A stretch of DNA of 64,000 nucleotides, from contig NZ_CP020555.1 in the NCBI RefSeq assembly GCF_002080455.1, positions 1,736,001-1,800,000 on the forward strand, given 5' to 3'. Both the position numbers and the translations under genes were made by a program. This document shows positions 53,596-62,780 of this stretch, piece after piece (position 1 is the first letter of the stretch; every line of letters starts with the position of its first letter). The stretch comes from Streptomyces sp. Sge12 (GTDB lineage: Bacteria > Actinomycetota > Actinomycetes > Streptomycetales > Streptomycetaceae). The notes below the pieces were generated by a model, which was not told the origin of the DNA, made no database searches, and worked only from the letters and a program-made list of their open reading frames with translations.

Positions 53596-54450
53596 TCAGG
53601 TTCCGGACGCCTCGTCGAGCGCCTCGGTGATGGCGTCCACGCAGTCCTGGTCGAGCATCGTCGTGACGTGGGCGTCCTGGAGCCGGCCGAAGCCCGCGTC
53701 GTACACCGCGGCACTGACGACGTAGCCGTCGGCGACCTGGAACGTGCGGAAGATCCACTCGTCCCCGGTCCCGGCGGTCCCGTCCGGCCGCTGGACCCGC
53801 ACGGCCCTGCCGTCCGGGCCGAAGCCGAACTCCGTGAAGCGGAACTGCATGCCCTGCCCGATCGCCTTGCTGTAGGCCTCCTTGAGGGTCCACAGCCGCA
53901 CCAGGGCGTCGTTGCGCTCGGCCTGCGGCATCCCGGACAGCAGCACGGACTCGTACGGCGTGCAGATGTGCCGGCCCAGGCCGCTGCCGTGCATCTCGCG
54001 ATCGGCGCGCTCGGCGTCCACCCCGATGAGCCCGCAGGTCGTCAGGCCCACGAGCAGCAGGTCCTCGGTGTGGCTGAGGCTGATGTCGATCTGGTCGCAG
54101 CCGCGCAGGTACGGGCGGCCGGTCGGGCCGTAGGCGAGCTCCAGGTCCGCGGGATCGCTGTCGAGCACCGCGCTCGCCGCGTGCTTCAGGAGCATGCGGG
54201 AGGCGATGTAGCGGCCGCGCACATCGGCGTGCGTCAGGTCGAGGTAGCGCGTCCAGTCCCGGCCGAGCAGCTCGCGCAGTCCCTCGCCGGACGGCACCTG
54301 CGGCTCCAGGTCCTTCAGCCAGGCGTAGACCAGCGCCGTGCCGTGGGTGGCGAGGTCCTCCCTCACCCGGTCCCACGAGTCGCCTCCCGGTACCACGGCG
54401 ACGGGCTCACCCAGCGGCGGGCCGAGCGAGGGGCTGCCCGGGGCGGTCAT
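53596..54450 (-). CDS. 4'-phosphopantetheinyl transferase (Sfp/Gsp type)
   Basis: 284 residues; last gene of the biosynthetic operon, overlapping the ACP gene by 4 bases. GRPYLRG (111-117), DISLSHTED (122-130), GVDAE (143-147) and WTLKEAYSK (187-195) are the four Sfp motifs, with D145, E147 and E191 as probable magnesium ligands. It would convert the ACPs of this operon to the holo form. It is the second such enzyme in 3 kb and its position gives it the stronger claim. Confidence 0.92.
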   Translation of the reverse strand: MTAPGSPSLGPPLGEPVAVVPGGDSWDRVREDLATHGTALVYAWLKDLEPQVPSGEGLRELLGRDWTRYLDLTHADVRGRYIASRMLLKHAASAVLDSDPADLELAYGPTGRPYLRGCDQIDISLSHTEDLLLVGLTTCGLIGVDAERADREMHGSGLGRHICTPYESVLLSGMPQAERNDALVRLWTLKEAYSKAIGQGMQFRFTEFGFGPDGRAVRVQRPDGTAGTGDEWIFRTFQVADGYVVSAAVYDAGFGRLQDAHVTTMLDQDCVDAITEALDEASGT

Positions 54451-54683
54451 GCGTACTCCTTCACGAGGGTGTGGACGTCGCGGAGGGCGTGCGCCTCCAG
54501 CAGACGGTGTACCGGGACCCGGTGGCCGGACTCCTCCAGGAGCGCCACCAGGCGGAGCAGGTTCAGCGAGTCCCAGCCGGGCAGGTCCACCAGCGGGGTG
54601 TCCGCGCCCCCGGGAACGGCGATGTCGAGGCCGAGGTCGTCGCGGACGGTCCGCAGGAACACGTCGAGGCTATCGAGGCCCAT
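54447..54683 (-). CDS. Acyl carrier protein, probable glyceryl carrier
   Basis: 78 residues with the phosphopantetheine site at S39 in GWDSLNLLRL. It overlaps FkbH by 14 bases and the transferase gene by 4. In tetronate and methoxymalonate pathways the ACP next to FkbH carries the glyceryl unit derived from 1,3-bisphosphoglycerate, which is the inferred role here. Confidence 0.88.
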   Translation of the reverse strand: MGLDSLDVFLRTVRDDLGLDIAVPGGADTPLVDLPGWDSLNLLRLVALLEESGHRVPVHRLLEAHALRDVHTLVKEYA

Positions 54684-56628
54684 CGGCCCTCCCTCCGCCA
54701 GGGGATTCGGTGATGCGCACGTGCGCGGGGACGTCCGGCAGCCGTGTCAGGTCGTGGTGGAACTCCAGCTTCCTGTCAACGGATGCGGCGGAGTCGTTGG
54801 TTCCGCCAGATCCGGTGGATCCGCCGGAACCGCCGGATCGGCCGGATCTGCCGGCGGCGGGATCCCGCTGTGTGAACCCGCAGGACGGATAGACCTCGCG
54901 GGCCCGGTGGTTGCGGGCCGTGGGTACGTAAGCGGCGGTCACCGCAGAGAGCCCCAGCGCGCGGGCCCGGACCAGCAGCACCGCGAGGCATGCCTGTTCG
55001 ACCCCGCGGGCGAGCACCCGGCAGCTGAGCCACATGTTGTCCAGGTGCAGCACCCCCTCGGCGACGGTCCCGAGCACCGCTCCGACCAGACCGTTGTCAC
55101 CGAACCGGTCCGCACTGCGGGCGGCGAGCAGCAGCCGCTGCGGGTCGGCCGCCAGGGCGGCCAGCTCGGCTTCCGAATGGCCCCCTCCGGTCAGGTTGAA
55201 CTGATGCGTGCGCAAGGTCAATTGGGACACGCGGGCGAATTCGTGGCGCCGGGGCGGTGCCAGCCCGACGGTGACCTCCAGGTCCCGGAGGAACTCCTCG
55301 TGCGAGCCCGAGCCGGCCTGCAGCGCCCGGCGCTCGCGCTGCCTGCGGTACTCGCCGGTCCTGGCCCGGTCCTCGTCGGTCAGGGCCAGGGTGTCGAACC
55401 AGCCGTCGGCCAGCAGCCGGGTGACGTGCAGCGCCGGTTCCTCGTCGAGCGCCACGACCGCCACGTCCGGCGCACCGAGCCGCACCCGGGCGCGTTCGGC
55501 CGGTGAGTCGTCGGCGAAGACCAGGGCGTCGGGGGCGAGTTCCAGCGCCCGGGCGATGTCGAGGAGATTGCCGTCCTTGGGCTCCCAGTTCGCGTTGACG
55601 GCCGCGAAGTCTCCCTCGCGCAGCAGGAGATCGGGGTGGGTGTTCAGTACGTCCCGGACGGGGCCCTCGTCGTTCTTGCTGCTCACGGCGAGCAGCACGC
55701 CCTGGGAGGCGAGCTGCTTGACGCACTTCTGGAAGGCGCCGAACGCCTCCCCCCGCAGGGTGCCGGCCGCCGCGATGCCGTCGGGTCCGTCGTCGCCGAG
55801 TACCCCGTCCCACAGGGTGTTGTCGAGGTCGAGCACCAGGCACTTGCGGACCCGGCCGCGTACCGCACGGGCCAGGTGGCCGATCTCGCGGGCGTACGCG
55901 GCGAGGAGTTCCGCGCCGAGCTGGACCTTGGCGTGGCGGGCCAGGCGCGGGTCGGTGACCGGGCCGCCCTCCCCGGCCAGTGGTTCGAGGTCGATCACCA
56001 CGAGCCGGTCGGCGGACTCGGTGAGTCGCAGCAGCCGCGCGTTGAACTCCCGCCAGACGGCGCCGAGCAGGGCCCGGGAGCGGTGGTCGACGAGCCGGTG
56101 GCTGTAGGTGCGCGGCAGTGGAACGGTGTTGAGCACCAGCGTGCCGGGGCCCCCGGCCACCAGCGCGGCGCACCGGTCGAGCACCTCCCGCCCCGCCCGC
56201 TCCACGTCCTCGACCCGCCACACCGGCGGTACCTGCGAGAACACCGTCTCGGCGTCGAGCAGGCACAGGGTGAGCTCCGGTGCGGCCCGCCACAGCTCGC
56301 TGCCCGGGTCGGTCAGGTCCCGCAGGTAGGTGCCGTGCTCGCCGAGCACGGCACGCAACAGCATGCCGTGCCGGGCCAGTTCGCCCCGGAGCGGATCGAC
56401 GACGTGACCCACGGTGGACTGGCCGGTGACGGCCACCGTCACGACGGGGGTCCCCGGGTGGTGCTCCAGCACGGCGTCGGCGTCGAGCCCGGCGAGCAGC
56501 CGGCCCGCCGCCGCGGGCGCCACCGCGTCCGCGCCCTCCTGTGCGAGCAGCGCCGGCACCCGGTCGTACGCCTTCTCCAGCAGGCCCTGCGCGCGCAGGT
56601 CGCGCAGCTGCTCCAGTCCCGTCGTCAT
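54670..56628 (-). CDS. FkbH-like glyceryl-ACP synthase
   Basis: 652 residues from ATG 56628. The N-terminal part (1-255) is SGNH-like; a HAD phosphatase core follows, with LVLDLDNTLWDG near 266-277 and VFADDSPAERARV; the C-terminal 470-600 region is GNAT-like. FkbH proteins dephosphorylate 1,3-bisphosphoglycerate and load glycerate on an ACP. A Gly/Ser-rich stretch near 600 is unusual. No FkbG methyltransferase or FkbK hydroxyacyl dehydrogenase lies nearby, which argues for tetronate rather than methoxymalonate use. Confidence 0.9.
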   Translation of the reverse strand: MTTGLEQLRDLRAQGLLEKAYDRVPALLAQEGADAVAPAAAGRLLAGLDADAVLEHHPGTPVVTVAVTGQSTVGHVVDPLRGELARHGMLLRAVLGEHGTYLRDLTDPGSELWRAAPELTLCLLDAETVFSQVPPVWRVEDVERAGREVLDRCAALVAGGPGTLVLNTVPLPRTYSHRLVDHRSRALLGAVWREFNARLLRLTESADRLVVIDLEPLAGEGGPVTDPRLARHAKVQLGAELLAAYAREIGHLARAVRGRVRKCLVLDLDNTLWDGVLGDDGPDGIAAAGTLRGEAFGAFQKCVKQLASQGVLLAVSSKNDEGPVRDVLNTHPDLLLREGDFAAVNANWEPKDGNLLDIARALELAPDALVFADDSPAERARVRLGAPDVAVVALDEEPALHVTRLLADGWFDTLALTDEDRARTGEYRRQRERRALQAGSGSHEEFLRDLEVTVGLAPPRRHEFARVSQLTLRTHQFNLTGGGHSEAELAALAADPQRLLLAARSADRFGDNGLVGAVLGTVAEGVLHLDNMWLSCRVLARGVEQACLAVLLVRARALGLSAVTAAYVPTARNHRAREVYPSCGFTQRDPAAGRSGRSGGSGGSTGSGGTNDSAASVDRKLEFHHDLTRLPDVPAHVRITESPGGGRADGPR

Positions 56629-56636
56629 GGCCGCCC

Positions 56637-57677
56637 TCACATCTTCTCCAGGGCGAAGCCCGCCCTGATCCACCGGCTGGACTCCACGCACAGGGCCAGC
56701 GCGCGGTCCCCCTCGGCGAACTCGGGTATCAGCCGGTCGAGTTGGAGGAAGGGCAGGGCGTTGCCGGTGTTGCCGGTCTCGGAGACGCAGGAGATCTCCC
56801 GGGCCGGGCCCGCGGGGAGCCGGTCGACGATGCGGGCGGTCATCCGCCCGGACAGCTGGGGCGGCAGCAGGAACCCGATGTCGTCGAGGCTCCAGCCGAG
56901 CCCGTCGAGCAGTTCCCAGAGGATCTCCACGGAGATCGCGGGCACGTGCTCCTCGATCGCCTTGTAGTCCTCGGCCAGCATCCGCCGCCCCGAGTCGCGG
57001 TCGGTGGTCCCGTACCAGTCGAGGAGCTGGCCGGGCGGCCGGCCCCGCCCGGTCCAGGAGTTCAGCACGGCCCGTACGGCGATCCGCTCGCCCTCGGGTT
57101 CGTCCGTGAGGACGGCGGCTCCGGCTCCGTCGCCGAACAGGACGTAGTTGACCAGTTCTTCGGTGGGCATCCGCGCGGTGTCCCGCCGGGGCGACAGGAA
57201 GCGGTGCGTGACGTCCCCGCCGAGGATCAGTCCGGCCCGGCGGCCGCCGAGGACCAGCGTGCGGCCGAGGTCCAGCGCCTGGACGGCGCCGGAGCAGCCC
57301 GCCTGGAGCTGGTAGACGGGCAGGTGGTCCAGGCCCAGCCGGTCGGCGACCTCGCCCGCCGTGCTCGGCAGCAGCATGTCGGGGGTCGCGGTCGCGAGCA
57401 CCACGAACTCGATGTCGGCCGGGCCCAGTCCGGCGGCGTCCATGGCCTGGGCGCCCGCCTCGGCGCACAGGTCGGCGAGCGAACCGCGGACCTCTCCGGT
57501 GACCGGATCCCAGCCGAAGTGCCGGGTCCTGGTGCCGACGAAGAGGTCGATCCACTCCTCGCCGACGCCCAGCATCCGGCCGAGCGCGGCATTGTCCACC
57601 GGGTCGCCGGGCAGCGCCGTACCGGTGGCGGCGAGGTACACCGCGGCGCGGTCCGCGGTGTCCGTCCAGCGCATCAT
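56637..57677 (-). CDS. KASIII-like ketosynthase with altered catalytic triad
   Basis: 346 residues from ATG 57677 (ATGA overlap with the PKS gene). A thiolase fold of the FabH type: nucleophile C128 in LQAGCSGA, and N302 in GNTGNA at the asparagine position. The catalytic histidine position (normally PHQAN) reads PPQLS, so P272 replaces His. In RK-682-type tetronate pathways a KASIII homologue joins the beta-ketoacyl chain to glyceryl-ACP, forming C-C and C-O bonds. Operon context supports that role here. Confidence 0.88.
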   Translation of the reverse strand: MMRWTDTADRAAVYLAATGTALPGDPVDNAALGRMLGVGEEWIDLFVGTRTRHFGWDPVTGEVRGSLADLCAEAGAQAMDAAGLGPADIEFVVLATATPDMLLPSTAGEVADRLGLDHLPVYQLQAGCSGAVQALDLGRTLVLGGRRAGLILGGDVTHRFLSPRRDTARMPTEELVNYVLFGDGAGAAVLTDEPEGERIAVRAVLNSWTGRGRPPGQLLDWYGTTDRDSGRRMLAEDYKAIEEHVPAISVEILWELLDGLGWSLDDIGFLLPPQLSGRMTARIVDRLPAGPAREISCVSETGNTGNALPFLQLDRLIPEFAEGDRALALCVESSRWIRAGFALEKM

Positions 57678-60667
57678 GCCGACCTCGCCAGGAGCATGTC
57701 GTCGAGGAACTCGGCCAGCGAGCCGACCGACCGCAGTGCGGGCAGCATCTGCTGCACGGACACCTCGCCGACCCGGGGCAGCCTGGCCTCGACCTGGTTC
57801 TTGAGCTGCATGATCATCACCGAGTCGAAGCCGAGGTCCTCGTAGAAGCGGGCCTCGCGCACGACGCGCTCCGGCGGATAGCCGCCGACCTCGGTGACGG
57901 CCTGGACGACGGCGTCCAGCACCGGATCGGCGGCGCGGGCGGCCGCGGCGGCCGCACGCGCGGCCGTGTCCGGCTCGGCACCGGTGTGCGGGGCCGGCGC
58001 GGGCGGCGCGGGGACCGCAGCGGGGGCCGGGGCCGGCGGGGCGGCCGGAGGGGCCGTGGGCACGAACGCCTGCCGGTCCCAGTAGCGCTGCTCCGACGAG
58101 AACACGTACGGGGCCAGCGGCTGGAGGACCCGCTGTTCGGGCGCGTACAGCTCCTCCCACCGCGGTTCGAGCCCGCCCCGGTACAGGGCGGCCACGGTTT
58201 CCGCCAGCTCGTACCCGGTGGCCGCGGCGCCGGGGGCGGGGTGCAGGTACTCCACCCCCGGTGCCCGCCCGCCCCTGGCGGCGATCCGCAGCAGCACGCC
58301 GCGCGGGCCCACCTCCACGAGATGGGTGGGGGCGACGTCCAGGACGAGCGCCTCCAGGGCGGTGTCCATGAGCACGGGCTCCTCGATCTGATCGGCCCAG
58401 TAGTCGGCGTCCATGGGTTCGTGGCGCAGCATCCGGCCGTACCGGGTCGAGGCCACCGGCACGGTGGGCGGCGCGCACCGGACCGTCCCCGCGGTGCGCA
58501 GGGCCGCCGCGGCCGGGGCCATCAGGGGCGAGTGGAAGGCGTACGGGGCCGGCAGCGGCGCGACCCGTACGCCGCGCCCGGCGAGCTCCCGGCCGATCCG
58601 CTCCAGCGCCGCGCGCGGTCCGGAGAGCACCGTGTCCGCGGGGCCGTTGAGCGCGGCCACGACCGTGCCCGGCTCGTCCGCCAGCAGCCCGGCGAGCTCC
58701 TCGGGGCCGGCGGCGGCGGCGATCATGGCTCCGCCGCCGGGCAGTTCGGCCGTGAGCGCACCGCGCCGGACCACCAGTCGGGCGGCCTCCGCCAGGTCGA
58801 GCACGCCCGCGGTGACGGCGGCGGCGTACTCGCCGAGGCTGTGGCCGAGGACCGCGGCCGGGGTGATGCCGAGCTCGACGAGGGTACGGGCCAGGGCGTG
58901 TCCGACGGCGAACAGGGCGGGCTGCGCGAACTCGGGCCGGTGCACCCGCTCGTCGCCGGACAGGATCAGCTCGCTCACCGACTCGCCCAGGTGCGCGGCG
59001 ATCGCCGCGTCGGCCTCGGCGAGGTGGCGGCGGTAGGCGGGGGACTCCCGGTGGAGCCCGGCCGTCATGCGGGGGAACTCGCTTCCCTGGCCGGTGAACA
59101 GGAAGGCCACGACGGGCCTGCCCCAGGGGCGCCCGGCGCTCCCGGTCCCCTCCTGCGGGGCGGCCGCCCGGCGCAGCGCGGCCACCAGGTCGTCGGTGTC
59201 GCGGACCGGAGCGGCGAAGCGGTACGGCAGGCCGGTCTTGACGCGGTTGCTGCTCCAGCACAGGGCGGCCGCGCCGCCGCGCGGCCGTGCGGCGACCGCC
59301 TCGGCCTGCGCGGCAAGGTTGCGGCGCAGCGCCTCGGGGGTGTCGCCGCTGACGGTGAACACGCCGACGCCGCCGTGCGCGGCGCCGCCGCGCACGCGCG
59401 CAGGGGCCGCGGGCCGGGGGGTCCGCGGTGCGGAGCCGAGCACGGCGTGGGCGTTCGTACCTCCCATGCCGAAGCTGCTCACCCCGGCGAGGCTCTCCCC
59501 CCGCGGCAGCCGCAGCGGGGACTTCAGCAGCCGCAGGCCCCGTTCGCCGAGGCGCAGTTGCGGGTTCTCGCGGTCGGTGAAGAGGCCGGCGGGGACGATG
59601 CGGTGGTGCAGGGCCAGGACGGTCTTGATGAGGCCGGCGATGCCCGCCGCGCCCTCGGTGTGGCCCAGGTTGCCCTTGACGGAGCCGATGGCGCACGGGG
59701 TGTCGCGCGGGATGCCGTGCACCGCGCCGAGCGCCGCGCACTCGATGGCGTCGCCCAGTACGGTCCCGGTGCCGTGCGCCTCCACGAAGGCGATCCGGTC
59801 CGGGGTGACTCCCGCGCGCCGGTAGGCGGAGGTCAGCACCCGCTGCTGCGACCAGCGGTTGGGGGCGATGACCCCGTTGCTGCGGCCGTCCTGGTTGACG
59901 GCGCTGCCGCGCAGTACGGCGTAGATCCGCCGGCCCTCGGCGAGGGCGTCCTCCAGCCGGCGCAGCACCACCAGGCCCACGCCGTCGCTGCGGCCGATCC
60001 CGTCGGCGTCCGTGCTGAAGGGCTTGCAGCGGCCGTCGGCGGCGGCCAGGCCGAGCTGTCCGTAGACCATGCCCAGCGAGGGCGAGAGCACGATGTTGAC
60101 CCCGCCTGCCAGGGCGGTGTCGCACTCCCCGGCCAGCAGGGAGCCCGCGGCGAGGTGCACGGCGACGAGCGACGAGGAGCAGGCGGTGTCGACCGCCAGG
60201 CTCGGTCCGGTGAGGTTGAAGTGGTAGGAGATCCGGTTGGCGGCCATGCCGGCGCTGCTGCCGGCGCCGAGCAGCGGGGTGACGCGTGCGAGGTCGCTCA
60301 TGGTCAGGCGGCCCCATTCGCCCCCCATCACGCCCACGAACACGCCGGTCTCGGTGCCCGCGAGGTCGCCGGGGGCCAGTCCCGCGTCCTCCAGGGCCCG
60401 CCAGGCGCAGGGCAGCAGGAGCCGGTGGTGCGGGTCCATCGCGGCGGCCTCGCGGGGGGTGACGGAGAAGAAGTCGCTGTCGAAGACATCGGCGTCGTCG
60501 ATGAACCCGCCGCTGCCGCTGACGGCGGGGAAGTCCCGGGCCTCCCAGCGCTGCCCGGGGACGGGGCCGGTCCCGTCCCCGCCGCGCATCAGCAGGTCCC
60601 AGTACGCCTGCACGCCCGCCGCACCGGGGAACGTGCAGTCGATCCCGACGACGGCAATGTCCCCCAT
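57674..60667 (-). CDS. Type I polyketide synthase, KS-AT-ACP single module
   Basis: 997 residues. KS about 1-410 with C163 (DTACSSS), H298 (EAHGTGT) and H336 (NLGHTEG). AT about 515-830 with S610 (GHSLGEY); YAFHS (709-713) in place of YASH favours malonyl-CoA. A Pro/Ala linker, then ACP with S949 (LGFDSVM). No KR, DH, ER or TE domain, so one pass would give a beta-ketoacyl thioester. The start overlaps the ACP stop by one base (TGATG). The module suits supply of a beta-ketoacyl unit for tetronate formation. Confidence 0.92.
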   Translation of the reverse strand: MGDIAVVGIDCTFPGAAGVQAYWDLLMRGGDGTGPVPGQRWEARDFPAVSGSGGFIDDADVFDSDFFSVTPREAAAMDPHHRLLLPCAWRALEDAGLAPGDLAGTETGVFVGVMGGEWGRLTMSDLARVTPLLGAGSSAGMAANRISYHFNLTGPSLAVDTACSSSLVAVHLAAGSLLAGECDTALAGGVNIVLSPSLGMVYGQLGLAAADGRCKPFSTDADGIGRSDGVGLVVLRRLEDALAEGRRIYAVLRGSAVNQDGRSNGVIAPNRWSQQRVLTSAYRRAGVTPDRIAFVEAHGTGTVLGDAIECAALGAVHGIPRDTPCAIGSVKGNLGHTEGAAGIAGLIKTVLALHHRIVPAGLFTDRENPQLRLGERGLRLLKSPLRLPRGESLAGVSSFGMGGTNAHAVLGSAPRTPRPAAPARVRGGAAHGGVGVFTVSGDTPEALRRNLAAQAEAVAARPRGGAAALCWSSNRVKTGLPYRFAAPVRDTDDLVAALRRAAAPQEGTGSAGRPWGRPVVAFLFTGQGSEFPRMTAGLHRESPAYRRHLAEADAAIAAHLGESVSELILSGDERVHRPEFAQPALFAVGHALARTLVELGITPAAVLGHSLGEYAAAVTAGVLDLAEAARLVVRRGALTAELPGGGAMIAAAAGPEELAGLLADEPGTVVAALNGPADTVLSGPRAALERIGRELAGRGVRVAPLPAPYAFHSPLMAPAAAALRTAGTVRCAPPTVPVASTRYGRMLRHEPMDADYWADQIEEPVLMDTALEALVLDVAPTHLVEVGPRGVLLRIAARGGRAPGVEYLHPAPGAAATGYELAETVAALYRGGLEPRWEELYAPEQRVLQPLAPYVFSSEQRYWDRQAFVPTAPPAAPPAPAPAAVPAPPAPAPHTGAEPDTAARAAAAAARAADPVLDAVVQAVTEVGGYPPERVVREARFYEDLGFDSVMIMQLKNQVEARLPRVGEVSVQQMLPALRSVGSLAEFLDDMLLARSA

Positions 60668-60969
60668 CAGGGCCGGCCCTGCGCGTCCGGTGAGCCGGCC
60701 GGCAGCACCGTCGACAGGTGGCCGACGAGGCTCGCCACGGTCGGGTGGTCCCAGAGCAGGGTCGGTTCCACCTCCAGGCCGAACTCGTCCTCCAGGTCGC
60801 CGCACAGGCTCAGGGCGGCCACGGAGTCCATGCCGTACTCGGCGAAGGGGACGGTGGGGTCGATGGTCTCGGGCGCACGCCGCAGGTAGAGCGAGAGCCG
60901 GGCGTACAGCCACTCGTGCGGCAGTACGCCGCCGGCGGCCGCGGTCGGCCGATCCGTGGGCACGGTCAT
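60667..60969 (-). CDS. Acyl carrier protein, probable starter carrier
   Basis: 100 residues from ATG 60969, with AAGGAGTCCC upstream. Phosphopantetheine site S49 in YGMDSVAAL. It lies between the acyl-CoA dehydrogenase and PKS genes, downstream of FAAL, so it probably receives the adenylated fatty acid and presents it for desaturation and then to the KS. It begins 53 bases after the dehydrogenase gene. Confidence 0.88.
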   Translation of the reverse strand: MTVPTDRPTAAAGGVLPHEWLYARLSLYLRRAPETIDPTVPFAEYGMDSVAALSLCGDLEDEFGLEVEPTLLWDHPTVASLVGHLSTVLPAGSPDAQGRP

Positions 60970-61022
60970 CGTGGGACTCCTTCGATGCGTACGGCGCATC
61001 CGCCGGCGGCCGGGGACACCGG

Positions 61023-62780
61023 TCAGCCGGGGATGGGGCCGGAGTAGAGGTCGTAGCTGATCTGGGTGCTGAAGCGGAGCTGGACCTCGTGCCGGATCCG
61101 GGTCTCGCACTCCGCCGGCAGGTCGGCGACGCGTGTGCCCAGCCGCCGGGCGATGCGGTGCAGGGCGGCGGCGGCCCAGGACGGGTCGGCGAGGAACGGG
61201 TCGGGGCCGTAGCGGCCCTGGTCCCACAGGCCGAGGACGGCGGCCGCGGCCAGCAGCAGCGCGTACCGGTCCATGAGGGCGAACCGTGCGGGCCGGGCGG
61301 TGGCCGCCGCACCGGCCGCGTCCAGTGCCAGCACCCGGGCGCGCACGTCGCGGAACTCCTCGACGAGCTGTCCGGCGAGCCTGCGCAGGGCGGTCTCGAC
61401 CGGGCCCGTGCCGTCGATGCCCGCGGCGACGGCGAGCATCGTCGCGCTGAGGGAGTCCCTTCCGCACGCCAGGCTGAGCCGGTCGGTACGCAGCGGCGGC
61501 AGGCCTCCGTGCAGCCGGAACAGCCCGGCGGGCGCCTCGTCCTCGACGAACCAGGAGCCCCGGGCCAGGCGCGGCATCTGCGGGATGACCGTCGCCTGGC
61601 AGGCGACCGTCCCGGCGTGGCCGAGGCTGAGCACCGGCACGTCCCGGACGTGCTTCTGGAAGATGCCGAGGGTGCCCTCGCGGGTGTAGAAGCCGGATCC
61701 CAGCACGATGGACAGGTCGTACATCGTCTCGGTGAGCACCCGGGGCAGCAGGTACTTGAGGGCCGCCGAGTAGACGCTGGTCTCGGCGGGCAGCAGGTGC
61801 AGCGCCCTGGTCGCGACCACGGCCAGGGCGTCGTACAGCAGCAGGTTGACGAAGGCGTTGGTGAGGGCCGCCCCGGTCCGGCCGCCGTCCCGGCCACCGC
61901 CCGCCTGCCAGCCGCCGGAGCGCTCCCGGTCGAAGCGGACGGCCGTGCGCAGGCTGGTGTCGAGCGCGGCGACGGCCGTCGCCGCGATCACGGTCCGGCT
62001 GATCTGGAACGACCGCAGGGCCGTCTCGATGCCGCTGCCCTCCGGGCCCAGCAGGGCGGAGGCGGGCACCGGGCAGTCGTCGAACTCCACCCCGGCGAAC
62101 CGGCAGCCGCGCAGCCCGACCGGGGTGCGGCGCGCCGTCACGGCCGCCCGTACGTCGCTCAGCTGCCCGGGTTCCAGCAGCAGCACCGAGTGGCTGCGGC
62201 TGCCGGGGGCGGGGTCGGTACGGCAGAACAGCACCAGTGCCCCGGCCCGTTCCAGGTTGTTGACCAACGGCTTGCCGCCGCTGATCAGATAGCCGTCGCC
62301 GCTGCGGCGGGCGGTGACCTGGCTGCGTACGTAGTCGTTGCTGTGGGCGGTCTCGTGCTGTGCGATGGCCGCTTTGCCGCCGTCGCGCAGCAGCCCGGCC
62401 AGCCAGTGCCGCTGCCGGGAGCTGCCGGCCGTCCAGACGTCGGAGGCCGCCATGAAGGTGGTCATGCCGTGGCCCATGGCCAGGCCCACGTCCCGGCGGA
62501 AGACCGGGCGCATGATCCTGACCAGGGTGTCCATCCCGTCGAGCCGCCCGCCCAGGGCGCGCGGAATGTACTCGTCGGTGATCCCGAAGTCGTCGAGCAG
62601 CGCCTCGCCGGCGGCGAAGGGCACGGCGGCGCGGTCGGCCTCCAGCAGCGCGGTGTAGCCGACCGGGTTGGCCGGGTCCGAGGGATCGCCGAACAGCGCC
62701 TCCAGCTCGGCGACCCGGGCCCGGACGGCGTGTTCGCGCTGCTGCGCCGACGCCTGCTCGCCGAGGAGCGAGGTCACCAC
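61023..62780 (-). CDS. Acyl-CoA/acyl-ACP dehydrogenase, long form
   Basis: 585 residues from GTG 62780 (GGAGG about 6 bases upstream); GTG 62777 would give a GTGA-type overlap with FAAL. N-terminal and middle acyl-CoA dehydrogenase domains are recognisable (EYIPRALGGRLDGMDTLVRI, AIAQHETAHSNDYVRS, SGIETALRSFQISRT). The C-terminal 200 residues extend beyond ordinary family members. The usual FEG base motif was not found, so the catalytic residue is unclear. It would introduce an alpha-beta double bond in the FAAL-loaded acyl chain. Confidence 0.82.
   Translation of the reverse strand: MVTSLLGEQASAQQREHAVRARVAELEALFGDPSDPANPVGYTALLEADRAAVPFAAGEALLDDFGITDEYIPRALGGRLDGMDTLVRIMRPVFRRDVGLAMGHGMTTFMAASDVWTAGSSRQRHWLAGLLRDGGKAAIAQHETAHSNDYVRSQVTARRSGDGYLISGGKPLVNNLERAGALVLFCRTDPAPGSRSHSVLLLEPGQLSDVRAAVTARRTPVGLRGCRFAGVEFDDCPVPASALLGPEGSGIETALRSFQISRTVIAATAVAALDTSLRTAVRFDRERSGGWQAGGGRDGGRTGAALTNAFVNLLLYDALAVVATRALHLLPAETSVYSAALKYLLPRVLTETMYDLSIVLGSGFYTREGTLGIFQKHVRDVPVLSLGHAGTVACQATVIPQMPRLARGSWFVEDEAPAGLFRLHGGLPPLRTDRLSLACGRDSLSATMLAVAAGIDGTGPVETALRRLAGQLVEEFRDVRARVLALDAAGAAATARPARFALMDRYALLLAAAAVLGLWDQGRYGPDPFLADPSWAAAALHRIARRLGTRVADLPAECETRIRHEVQLRFSTQISYDLYSGPIPG

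Noticed and set aside
54670..62780. Methoxymalonyl-ACP cassette instead of tetronate
   Set aside because: FkbH, an ACP and a dehydrogenase are present, but no hydroxyacyl dehydrogenase or O-methyltransferase is in view, and a KASIII homologue sits beside FkbH. The dehydrogenase is also much longer than FkbI-type enzymes. Sequence to the right could change this.
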